DNA of 64,000 bases, from the NCBI GenBank assembly GCA_002383165.1, contig DFXK01000006.1, positions 54,028-118,027 on the forward strand, read 5' to 3'. This document shows, in pieces, positions 50,757 through 57,825 of the stretch. Positions within the stretch are counted from its first letter, which is position 1. Each line of letters begins with the position of its first letter. Source of the stretch: Flavobacteriales bacterium UBA4110. GTDB taxonomy: Bacteria > Bacteroidota > Bacteroidia > Flavobacteriales > Weeksellaceae. The notes under the pieces are model-generated. The model saw only the letters and a list, made by a program, of their open reading frames with translations, had not been told where the DNA came from and did no database searches. The translations under genes and the position numbers were made by a program.

Positions 50757-51704
50757 ATGGCAGTATTCGTATACGCAGAAAATATAAACGGAGTTTACAA
50801 AAAAGCAGCATTTGAAGCCGTTTCTTACGCAAAAGCTATCGCAGCAAAAACTGGAGATTCAGTAACTGCAATTTCCATCAACCCAACAGATTCTTCAGAT
50901 TTGCTTTACAAATATGGAGCAGATAAAGTGGTGAATGTAAAAGACGCCGGTCTTAAAAACTTCAGTGCTAAGGCTTATGCAGAAGCAGTTAACCAAATTG
51001 CAGACGGAAACATCATCGTGTTCCCACATACAACAGATGCATCTTCTGTAGCGCCAATGTTGGCAATTCAGAAAAATTATTCTTTGATTACGAATGTGAT
51101 TGATGTTCCAGAAAGCACTTCACCGTTTCAAGTAAAAAGAAGAGCATTCTCTGGAAAAGGTTTTATGCACGCAAAAGCAGATGCAGCTGGCGTTATTGTA
51201 ACAGTTTCTCAAAATGCTTTCGGTGTTAAAGAAAATGCAGCTTCCGGTTCAGAAGAGGTGAAAGAATTAAGCATTGCAAACGAAGATACAAAAGTGATTA
51301 ATCACGAGCAGTCTTCAGGAAAATTAGACCTTAAAGAAGCAGAAATTGTAGTGTCTGCGGGTAGAGGTTTGAAAGGCCCAGAAAACTGGGGAATGATCGA
51401 AGATCTTGCTAATGTTCTTGGCGCCGCAACAGCTTGTTCAAAACCGGTTTCCGATATCGGTTGGAGAGGACACAACGAGCACGTTGGACAAACTGGAAAA
51501 GCAATTTCTCCAAATCTTTACATTGCCGTTGGTATTTCCGGTGCAATTCAGCATTTGGCAGGAGTTAACAGTTCCAAAACCATTGTTGTGATTAATAATG
51601 ACGCAGAAGCTCCTTTCTTCAAATCTGCAGATTATGGAGTAGTGGGCGATGCTTTCCAAATTATTCCTGCATTAACAGAGAAAATCAAAGCATTGAAAGC
51701 TTAA
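50757..51704 (+). CDS. etfA: electron transfer flavoprotein subunit alpha
   Basis: FAD-binding ETF subunit, 315 residues. The C-terminal FAD domain is clear: VVSAGRGLKGPENWGMIEDLANVLGAATACSKPVSDIGW, HEHVGQTGKAISPNLYIAVGISGAIQHLAGVNSSKTIVVINNDAEAPFFKSADYGVVGD (small deviation HNEHVGQTG). Operon with etfB, closed by a terminator. Confidence 0.97.
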   Translation: MAVFVYAENINGVYKKAAFEAVSYAKAIAAKTGDSVTAISINPTDSSDLLYKYGADKVVNVKDAGLKNFSAKAYAEAVNQIADGNIIVFPHTTDASSVAPMLAIQKNYSLITNVIDVPESTSPFQVKRRAFSGKGFMHAKADAAGVIVTVSQNAFGVKENAASGSEEVKELSIANEDTKVINHEQSSGKLDLKEAEIVVSAGRGLKGPENWGMIEDLANVLGAATACSKPVSDIGWRGHNEHVGQTGKAISPNLYIAVGISGAIQHLAGVNSSKTIVVINNDAEAPFFKSADYGVVGDAFQIIPALTEKIKALKA

Positions 51705-51723
51705 TCCGATTTTCAAAAAAAAT

Positions 51724-51753
51724 AAACCTGAGTCATTGATTCAGGTTTTTTTT
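51724..51753 (+). terminator. terminator of etfBA
   Basis: AAACCTGA, loop, TTCAGGTTT followed by T-rich sequence, 20 bases after the etfA stop. Confidence 0.88.
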
Positions 51754-51772
51754 GTTTTAATAAGTATCTTTA

Positions 51773-51884
51773 TTTGGGCAGCTATTTCCGCCTTCCGCTC
51801 CCAAACCTTTAGGTTCGACGAAGTCAATCTTTTCACTCCACTACGTTGCGTAAAAAGGATTTTCGCTCAAGTCGGGCTACTGCA
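51773..51884. repeat. dispersed imperfect palindrome family, copy 4
   Basis: TTTGGGCAGCTATTTCCGCC to CGCTCAAGTCGGGCTACTGC. The internal part resembles copy 1 (CTTTTCACT...ACGTTGCGTAAAAAGG) with an extra AAACCTTTAGGTTCGACG. Occupies most of the 301-base gap after etfA. Confidence 0.78.
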
Positions 51885-51993
51885 ATTCAACGCTTTAAGC
51901 ATTCGGAAAAGAAAATGCTCAAAAATATAATGATTTTATAACGCAAACGATGGAAAAATCGACAAATCCTAAATGAAAATTAACAAAAAATTT

Positions 51994-52001
51994 TATATTT
52001 G
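51994..52001 (+). promoter_or_regulatory. -7 element (TATATTTG) 5 bases from the bifunctional nuclease start
   Basis: Final G is 5 bases before the A of ATG at 52006. No TTG at standard spacing. Suggests a leaderless message. Confidence 0.55.
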
Positions 52002-52005
52002 CTAA

Positions 52006-52605
52006 ATGGATTATAAAAAATTAATCATTAGAGGAATCTCCTACAGCCAGTCGCAATCTGGAGCTTATGCGCTGTTATTGGAACATGAAGAAACATCGGT
52101 TAAATTACCAGTTGTTATCGGGAATTTTGAAGCACAATCCATTTCTTTAGGATTAGAAAAAGATCTCAATCCGCCACGTCCTTTGACGCACGATCTTTTC
52201 GCTCAGTTTGTGAAAAATACAGGTTTTAAATTAGAATCTGTCATTATTTATCAAATCAAAGACGGCGTTTTTTTCTCCAATATTAATTTCAAAAATCCTT
52301 TTACAGAAGAAGAACTGATTTTGGATGCAAGAACTTCTGATGCTGTTGCAATGGCTGTTCGTTTTGATGCACCTATTTATACAACTTCAGACGTTTTAAA
52401 CGAGGCTGGGATTTTATTAGAACTCGAAGAAACTCGAAAAATGGAAGTAGAAGAGGAAGAAGTTTCAACAGATTTCAACGATCTCTTCGAAGTTTCTTTG
52501 GAAGAACTAAACCAATTGCTGAATGAAGCCGTAAAAGAAGAAGATTATGATACAGCACTCAGATTACAGGAAGAAATCAAACGCAGAAATAAAAAAATAG
52601 AATAA
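52006..52605 (+). CDS. bifunctional nuclease (DUF151) family protein with UVR motif
   Basis: 199 residues: an N-terminal BFN/DUF151 domain (residues 1-130: LPVVIGNFEAQSISLGLEKDLNPPRPLTHDLF, LDARTSDAVAMAVRFDAPIYTT), an acidic linker, and a C-terminal UvrB/UvrC-type motif (LNQLLNEAVKEEDYDTALRLQEEIKRR). Plant and bacterial homologs are described as nucleases; the UVR helix pair suggests contact with Uvr or Clp proteins. Likely cotranscribed with the permease 22 bases downstream. Confidence 0.9.
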   Translation: MDYKKLIIRGISYSQSQSGAYALLLEHEETSVKLPVVIGNFEAQSISLGLEKDLNPPRPLTHDLFAQFVKNTGFKLESVIIYQIKDGVFFSNINFKNPFTEEELILDARTSDAVAMAVRFDAPIYTTSDVLNEAGILLELEETRKMEVEEEEVSTDFNDLFEVSLEELNQLLNEAVKEEDYDTALRLQEEIKRRNKKIE

Positions 52606-52627
52606 ATATATATTATCATTTTAAGAT

Positions 52628-53962
52628 ATGAATTTAAAATTACGATTAATTATACTTAATTTCCTACAGTTTGCAGTTTGGGGAGCTTATTTGACATCTA
52701 TGGGTAATTATCTAGGTGCAGTAGGACTAGGTTCAAAAATTGGACTTTTTTATGCTATGCAGGGAATTGTTTCTATTTTTATGCCGGCGATAATGGGGAT
52801 TATTGCGGACAGATGGATTCCTGCGCAAAAGCTATTAGGTATATGTCATCTAGTTGCTGCTATTTTTCTTGCTGCGGCTGGCTATTATGGAATGACTTCC
52901 GGCTCCAATGTTGATTTTTCTACATTATTCTCTTTATATTCAGTAAGTGTGGCATTCTATATGCCGACTATTGCGCTTTCCAATTCTTCTGCTTATGGCA
53001 TACTCGTAAGCAATGGTTTTGATACCATTAAGGCTTTTCCACCGATAAGAACTCTAGGTACAGTTGGTTTTATCTGTGCAATGTTGTTTGTCAATTTTGC
53101 TGGAACTTTGGATGGACAGTTTTCTATTAGCTTTGCGGGAGATAAGAATTTTTTAAGTTTCCAGAATAACTATAATCAATTTTTTGTTTCGGCAATATTG
53201 GGATTACTTTTATTTCTATATTCCTTTACATTACCAAATGTTTCTATTAGTAATAATAAAGAAAAGAAATCACTTTCTGATGCGCTGGGACTTAAAGCTT
53301 TTGCATTGTTCAAAGAAAGAAAGATGGCAATTTTCTTTATTTTTTCTATGTTCTTAGGAGTTTCTCTACAGATCACGAATGGTTATGCTAATCCTTTTAT
53401 AACAAGTTTTAAGGATATTCCAGAATATACAAATAGCTGGGGAGCAAATAATGCGAACGCGTTAATATCTCTGTCGCAGGTTTCGGAAACACTTTGTATT
53501 CTTTTAATCCCGTTTTTCTTAAAAAAATTCGGAATCAAAAAAGTAATGTTGATGTCAATGTTTGCTTGGTTTTTGAGATTTGGCCTCTTCGGTTTAGGCG
53601 ATCCAGGTTCCAACGTTTGGATGTTTATATTATCAATGATTGTTTACGGTGTTGCATTTGATTTTTTCAATGTTTCAGGTTCGTTATTCGTAGATAAAGA
53701 AACCTCTCCTGAAATCAGATCTAGTGCACAAGGCGTTTTTATGATGATGACCAATGGTTTTGGTGCTACTTTAGGGATGCTAGTTGCTGGAGAAGTTGTT
53801 AATCATTTTGTCTTTTCTAAAACTGATATTATTGAACAATTAAAAGGCTGGGAGATAAGTTGGTATATCTTCGCGATTTACGCCTTGATAATTGGGATTT
53901 TATTTGCTATTGTTTTTAGATACAAACATTCTCCAGAAGATGTTAAAAGTATCACGCATTAA
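52628..53962 (+). CDS. MFS nucleoside permease (NupG-like)
   Basis: 444 residues, about 12 membrane helices. LRLIILNFLQFAVWGAYLTSMGNYL at the start, GIIADRWIPAQKLL in the first loop, LSNSSAYGI and PPIRTLGTVGFICAML fit the nucleoside:H+ symporter family. Likely imports nucleosides across the inner membrane; selectivity unknown. Confidence 0.88.
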   Translation: MNLKLRLIILNFLQFAVWGAYLTSMGNYLGAVGLGSKIGLFYAMQGIVSIFMPAIMGIIADRWIPAQKLLGICHLVAAIFLAAAGYYGMTSGSNVDFSTLFSLYSVSVAFYMPTIALSNSSAYGILVSNGFDTIKAFPPIRTLGTVGFICAMLFVNFAGTLDGQFSISFAGDKNFLSFQNNYNQFFVSAILGLLLFLYSFTLPNVSISNNKEKKSLSDALGLKAFALFKERKMAIFFIFSMFLGVSLQITNGYANPFITSFKDIPEYTNSWGANNANALISLSQVSETLCILLIPFFLKKFGIKKVMLMSMFAWFLRFGLFGLGDPGSNVWMFILSMIVYGVAFDFFNVSGSLFVDKETSPEIRSSAQGVFMMMTNGFGATLGMLVAGEVVNHFVFSKTDIIEQLKGWEISWYIFAIYALIIGILFAIVFRYKHSPEDVKSITH

Positions 53963-54001
53963 ATTGGCACATATTTATATGCATAATACCAAAGAATAGA
54001 T

Positions 54002-54571
54002 ATGAGAAAATTAATTGTTGGTTCAATAATGCTTTCTGTTTTGCTTTTTTCAGCAGGTATAAGCAATAGTTGTAGTAAATTAGATGATATTGTAGATATC
54101 ACTATTCCGGTTCCTTTTGCGATCAATAATAATTTTGATGCAGATATTCCTTTTGTTATTACAACAGAATACTTACAGTCACCGGATATGCCGCTCAATC
54201 TGAATTTGGATGAGGAAATCAAAAGCAGATTCCAAAATATGTCTGTCAATAATCTAAAGTCGGCGAAGTTATCCAGCTTTTCAATAGATTATTTAAGTTC
54301 GTCTAATAATAACGAAATTAAACTGAATAAAGTAAAAGATGCAGAATTGTGGATCAAGGCGCCAAATGTAGGTGAGATTAAAGTAGCTTCTGTTGCAAAC
54401 AATACAAGCGAGACCGCTCTCAATTTTACGCCAGATGCAGATGTAGAATTGATGAACTATCTTAAATCTACACAAGCGTCTATTTATTTAAAGATTAGAG
54501 GTACAGAATCCGCTGCTACCCAAATGAAGGTCAGAATTAATTCAGCATTTAAGATCCAGGTAAGTTTGTAA
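54002..54571 (+). CDS. exported protein of unknown function
   Basis: 189 residues. Hydrophobic signal MRKLIVGSIMLSVLLFSAG followed by SNSC, a weak lipobox. The mature part is predicted to be beta-rich with polar strands (LDDIVDITIPVPFAINNNFDADIPFVI, KSAKLSSFSIDYLSSSNNNEIKLNKVKDAELWIK). Not recognised; the alternation resembles small surface or immunoglobulin-like domains. Closed by a strong terminator, 39 bases after the permease gene. Confidence 0.72.
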   Translation: MRKLIVGSIMLSVLLFSAGISNSCSKLDDIVDITIPVPFAINNNFDADIPFVITTEYLQSPDMPLNLNLDEEIKSRFQNMSVNNLKSAKLSSFSIDYLSSSNNNEIKLNKVKDAELWIKAPNVGEIKVASVANNTSETALNFTPDADVELMNYLKSTQASIYLKIRGTESAATQMKVRINSAFKIQVSL

Positions 54572-54594
54572 AAACGCTGACAAAATACTACAAA

Positions 54595-54623
54595 GAAGAT
54601 GACCGTAAGTGGTCATCTTTTTT
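54595..54623 (+). terminator. terminator after the exported protein gene
   Basis: AAGATGACC, loop GTAAGT, GGTCATCTT, then TTTT. Located between convergent genes. Confidence 0.92.
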
Positions 54624-54655
54624 ATAATACAGTTAAGTTAAATCTTTCCAAGAAA

Positions 54656-55636
54656 TCAAATGAAAACAAGATTGTTTTGTATTGCAAGAGATTTTAGCTC
54701 TGTTTCAGTCCATTCTTTCTGAGCGTCACTTTTTAAAGTAATTCCACCGCCGGCAAAGAGTGTTGCATAATTTTTAAAAAAGCTGGCACACCGAAGATTT
54801 ACAAAATAATAAATAAAATCTTCAGTCTCTACTTTTATATAACCAGCGTACAGCTCACGGTTAAAATGCTCTATACTTTTAATTCCCTGTGCACAAAGTT
54901 CTTTAGGAAAACCACAGACAGCTGGTGTGGGATGTAATTCCGAAATAATTTTGTCCAGACTTTCAGAGTTAATTTCTGCGGAAAAGTCTGTTTTAAGATG
55001 TTTGATATTGCCGGAAATCAGATCTTTGGTAGAAGAGACCTTGAGATTGGAAGAAAATTTTCTGAGAATAGAGTGGATGTAATCCGTTACAGCTTTCTGC
55101 TCTTCGATTTCCTTATCACTCCAATTTTCCTCCAATGGAAGTGTTCCTGCAACACTCATTGTTTCAAAAAGATTAGTATTTTTATCAAACTTCCCTAAAA
55201 TTTCGGAAAAACCTCCCATCCAGATTTCACCATTTTTCTCGAATAAATAGCAAAATGCAGAAGGATAACTTTCAGAAAATTTCAGAAAGCTTTTTGCTAG
55301 AGATAATTTTTTTTCAGAATCAATATCAAGGTACATCAATAGTTTCCGACGGGAAAGAACTAATTTTTTGAGTTCATTTTTCTCAATAAAATCTTTGGCT
55401 TGAGATATTTTATGAGCGTAAGTTTCTGACGTTTCCTTTGCAATTTCTAACAGAGGACTTTTGCTTTTTGGAGAAACATTAAGGTTCAGAATTTCTTCTT
55501 TCGATATTTCGCAAAGATTACCTTTAAAATCAAGCACAGTTTTGCTGTCAAAACTCACGAAAGAAACCAAGCTTACGCCTGCTGAATTATCGGTACAGAA
55601 AAATTTATCACTGTCTGGAAGCTTAAAAACTAACAT
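54656..55636 (-). CDS. menF: isochorismate synthase-type chorismate-binding enzyme
   Basis: First committed step of menaquinone synthesis, chorismate to isochorismate. 326 residues from MLVFKLPDSDKFF (55636); a start at 55660 would overlap the thioesterase gene by 14 bases. Seen: MGGFSEILG, ETMSVAGTLP, HPTPAVCGFPKELC, FYFVNLRCA, and the C-terminal LFAGGGITLKSDAQKEWTETELKSLA. The downstream partner of a hotdog thioesterase. Shorter than E. coli MenF but typical of Bacteroidota. Confidence 0.85.
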   Translation of the reverse strand: MLVFKLPDSDKFFCTDNSAGVSLVSFVSFDSKTVLDFKGNLCEISKEEILNLNVSPKSKSPLLEIAKETSETYAHKISQAKDFIEKNELKKLVLSRRKLLMYLDIDSEKKLSLAKSFLKFSESYPSAFCYLFEKNGEIWMGGFSEILGKFDKNTNLFETMSVAGTLPLEENWSDKEIEEQKAVTDYIHSILRKFSSNLKVSSTKDLISGNIKHLKTDFSAEINSESLDKIISELHPTPAVCGFPKELCAQGIKSIEHFNRELYAGYIKVETEDFIYYFVNLRCASFFKNYATLFAGGGITLKSDAQKEWTETELKSLAIQNNLVFI

Positions 55637-55646
55637 CTGCGAAGAT

Positions 55647-56078
55647 TTAAACTTTACCAACCGGAACGATATTATTCGTCATAGTTGTGTGGTTGATAAG
55701 ATTTCCTTTTTCATCGCGGATTTCTATTTGCGAGACGTGCATTGTATTACCTTTTCGGATAAAAGTTGCCGTTCCCGTAACGACGCCATCTCGCTTTGCT
55801 CTCAAATGGTTACTGTTGATATTGGTTCCAACCGGAACGGATTTAGTTGTGTCTAGATTAATCAACGAAAGACAAGAACCTAAAGTCTCAGCCAAAACAC
55901 AACTTGCGCCTCCGTGCATAATTCCATAAGGTTGATGAACTCTTGAATTGACAGGCATTGTAGCCGAAAGATAGTCGTCGGAAACATCTGTGTAAGTGAT
56001 TTCCAGAGTTTCGCCTAACGTATTTTTACTCGCTTTGTTGAGGTGGTCTAATATTTCTTTTTTTCTTGATTCTTCCAT
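55647..56078 (-). CDS. hotdog-fold thioesterase (PaaI/MenI type)
   Basis: 143 residues from MEESRKKEILDHLN. Single hotdog domain: VHQPYGIMHGGASCVLAETLGSCLSL with the HGG and acidic catalytic Glu, VGTNINSNHLRAKRDGVVTGTA, MHVSQIEIRDEKGNLIN. Adjacency to menF suggests hydrolysis of dihydroxynaphthoyl-CoA (MenI), although PaaI-type activity cannot be ruled out. The start leaves 2 bases to the upstream gene's stop; an alternative ATG at 56102 overlaps. Confidence 0.82.
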   Translation of the reverse strand: MEESRKKEILDHLNKASKNTLGETLEITYTDVSDDYLSATMPVNSRVHQPYGIMHGGASCVLAETLGSCLSLINLDTTKSVPVGTNINSNHLRAKRDGVVTGTATFIRKGNTMHVSQIEIRDEKGNLINHTTMTNNIVPVGKV

Positions 56079-56080
56079 TA

Positions 56081-56653
56081 TTAATAGATTTTTGGATTCC
56101 AATTCTCAGGATGTTTTGGGGTGATGTCATACTTAATATAAAAGTTCTGGATTTCTTCCATAATTTCCTCAAAAGTATGAGTCTCCAATTTTTCATAAGG
56201 AATTTTATAACCCAAATTGATTGTTTTTCTTTTGTAATCTCCGCCAGCTAGAACAATTGGAACTTTTGCGGCCAAAGCCATATTGTAAAACCCTTTTCTC
56301 CATTTTGGAACCCAACTTCTTGTTCCTTCTGGTGTAATCACCAAACTGAAATCATCCTTCTTGAACTCATTAGCTACAAAATTGACAAGGTCATTTTTCT
56401 GAGAACGGTCTATCCCAATTCCACCGATGCCTTTTACAATAGCACCATACCAAGCTTTTGTGTGAGCGTCCTTAATGATGATTTTAAGTTTTTTTCCAAG
56501 AGACCAATAGGCAAGGTTGCCAAGAAGATATTCACTATTGTCGGTATGTGGAGCAACAACAAGGATACATCTGTCTAAGTTATTAACCTCACCTTGCAGA
56601 ACAACTTTCCATCCGATGATTTTAAGAATGATTTTTGCTAAGATTTTTTTCAT
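56081..56653 (-). CDS. PlsC-like acyltransferase with altered active-site motif
   Basis: 190 residues from MKKILAKIILKIIGW. Lysophospholipid acyltransferase-like fold with APHTDNSEY (H36 then Glu at the usual Asp position, HX4E instead of HX4D), GGIGIDRSQ and FSLVITPEGTRSWVPKWRKGF. One N-terminal membrane-associated helix. Probable role in membrane lipid or ornithine/N-acyl lipid synthesis; exact reaction unknown. The in-frame ATGs upstream lie in a terminator hairpin and are rejected. Confidence 0.8.
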   Translation of the reverse strand: MKKILAKIILKIIGWKVVLQGEVNNLDRCILVVAPHTDNSEYLLGNLAYWSLGKKLKIIIKDAHTKAWYGAIVKGIGGIGIDRSQKNDLVNFVANEFKKDDFSLVITPEGTRSWVPKWRKGFYNMALAAKVPIVLAGGDYKRKTINLGYKIPYEKLETHTFEEIMEEIQNFYIKYDITPKHPENWNPKIY

Positions 56654-56685
56654 AAAAAAAAGTATAACCATAACGGTCATACTTT
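56654..56685 (-). terminator. terminator of the 20-residue peptide unit
   Basis: Minus strand AAAGTATGACC, loop GTTAT, GGTTATACTTT and five more T; perfect stem including one GU pair. Ends one base before the plsC-like ATG. Confidence 0.87.
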
Positions 56686-56739
56686 ACAAATTTACAAAAT
56701 ATGTTTATTTTTAAGAAATATCTAAGTATTCTTTACGTC

Positions 56740-56802
56740 TCAAAACAAGTTGCTGATGAAATCTACGATTTTGATAGCGATTTCTAGTACTAATTGAATC
56801 AT
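56740..56802 (-). CDS. 20-residue amphipathic-helix peptide
   Basis: MIQLVLEIAIKIVDFISNLF, then TGA. Polar residues Q3, E7, K11, D14 and N18 fall on one helical face and the rest is Ile/Leu/Val/Phe, giving a near-ideal amphipathic helix of net charge about -1. The ORF lies between a full promoter (56842-56870) and a terminator (56685-56654), about 35 bases after the expected transcript start, in an isolated transcription unit of about 180 nt. Could be a type I toxin, a PSM-like secreted peptide or a membrane regulator. No Shine-Dalgarno, as usual for this phylum. Confidence 0.62.
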   Translation of the reverse strand: MIQLVLEIAIKIVDFISNLF

Positions 56803-56841
56803 TGTTGTGGCTTTTTGTGATTAGAAGTTTATTTAGAATAA

Positions 56842-56870
56842 CAAATTTAATAATAATTTTACTTTTTCAA
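56842..56870 (-). promoter_or_regulatory. flavobacterial promoter of the 20-residue peptide unit
   Basis: Minus strand TTG (56870-56868), 18-base spacer, TAAATTTG (56849-56842). Both elements match the consensus and no other gene uses this start before the terminator. Confidence 0.78.
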
Positions 56871-56900
56871 TAATTGAATAGTTAAAATTTTATTAAATTA

Positions 56901-57731
56901 TCAATTAATTGCTGGGTAATTTACAGCATTGGTCAAGTCTAGTGGATTGTAAGTTTTAAGAATATGTTCTTGTACCTTCTTTGTAAGATCTTTGAATTGA
57001 TCTTTACTTCTAACTTCAACACCTGCTACTTTAAAAGTTCCAGGTTCTATTTTGTCAAATTTCTCTTTCATTTCGCTTAAAGGATCATTAAAGAAATCTA
57101 ACTGCATTTTTTTGAACTTAGCTATTGGAACGGTTAATGATTTTTTGTTTCCAAAATTTTCTAGGAAATCAAACGTCTCATAAGTCGTTGGCAATTTGGT
57201 GCTTTTCACAAGTTTGAAGTTAAAATTGTCTTTGTCATCATTCAATTCGAAAATTAAACCTGGCAACCCGCGAAATTTGTAAGGTCCTTCGGAGATATTT
57301 ACATCTTTACAGAACCAAGCTGTCCAATGTCTTCCTCCAAAATTTGTAGTGGCTTTTTGTAAAGTATATTGTGCAGATTGCTTGGTTTCATCTTCCAATT
57401 TCCAATCCATCTTATCATTAGTAGTATAAGACATATAATCTCTCATCATTTCATAATTGGTGTTTTCTGATGAGTTTCTTTTGCGTTTCAAAGCAGGAAC
57501 GCCGCTCCAACTATAACTTCTGCCTCCACTTTTATTGATTGAATCGTTTTTCAAATGTCCGAATTCATAGAATTTGATTTCATCCGGATTAACATCCAAA
57601 ACCATATTGGTATGTCTTTTATTAGCGGAAGTTGAATCTGGTTTGTAATCGAATTCGTAAATAAAACGATGTGTTTGTGCTTTTGATAGAGTGGTGAGGA
57701 ATATCAAAAGTAGAATAATATAAGTTTTCAT
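56901..57731 (-). CDS. GLPGLI family exported protein
   Basis: 276 residues, signal peptide MKTYIILLLIFLTTLSKAQ. The family motif is explicit: WTAWFCKDVNISEGPYKFRGLPGLIFELNDDKDNFNFKL. This Bacteroidota-specific family of outer-envelope or periplasmic proteins has no known function; its N-terminal half TMVLDVNPDEIKFYEF is typical. Last gene of the PadR-PspC group but separated by a hairpin. Confidence 0.9.
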   Translation of the reverse strand: MKTYIILLLIFLTTLSKAQTHRFIYEFDYKPDSTSANKRHTNMVLDVNPDEIKFYEFGHLKNDSINKSGGRSYSWSGVPALKRKRNSSENTNYEMMRDYMSYTTNDKMDWKLEDETKQSAQYTLQKATTNFGGRHWTAWFCKDVNISEGPYKFRGLPGLIFELNDDKDNFNFKLVKSTKLPTTYETFDFLENFGNKKSLTVPIAKFKKMQLDFFNDPLSEMKEKFDKIEPGTFKVAGVEVRSKDQFKDLTKKVQEHILKTYNPLDLTNAVNYPAIN

Positions 57732-57770
57732 AGTTAATATTTTGTGATGGCTTTGATTAGAGAACTAGGA

Positions 57771-57807
57771 GAAAAGCGGAAGTCCGAAGACTTTTGACCC
57801 GCTTTTC
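57771..57807. terminator. intercistronic hairpin between PspC-protein and GLPGLI genes
   Basis: GAAAAGCGG (57771-57779) with CCGCTTTTC (57799-57807), inner AAGTC/GACTT. No clear U-run, so it may be a processing or partial-termination site. Confidence 0.5.
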
Positions 57808-57825
57808 AACTAATCCACTCTCAAT

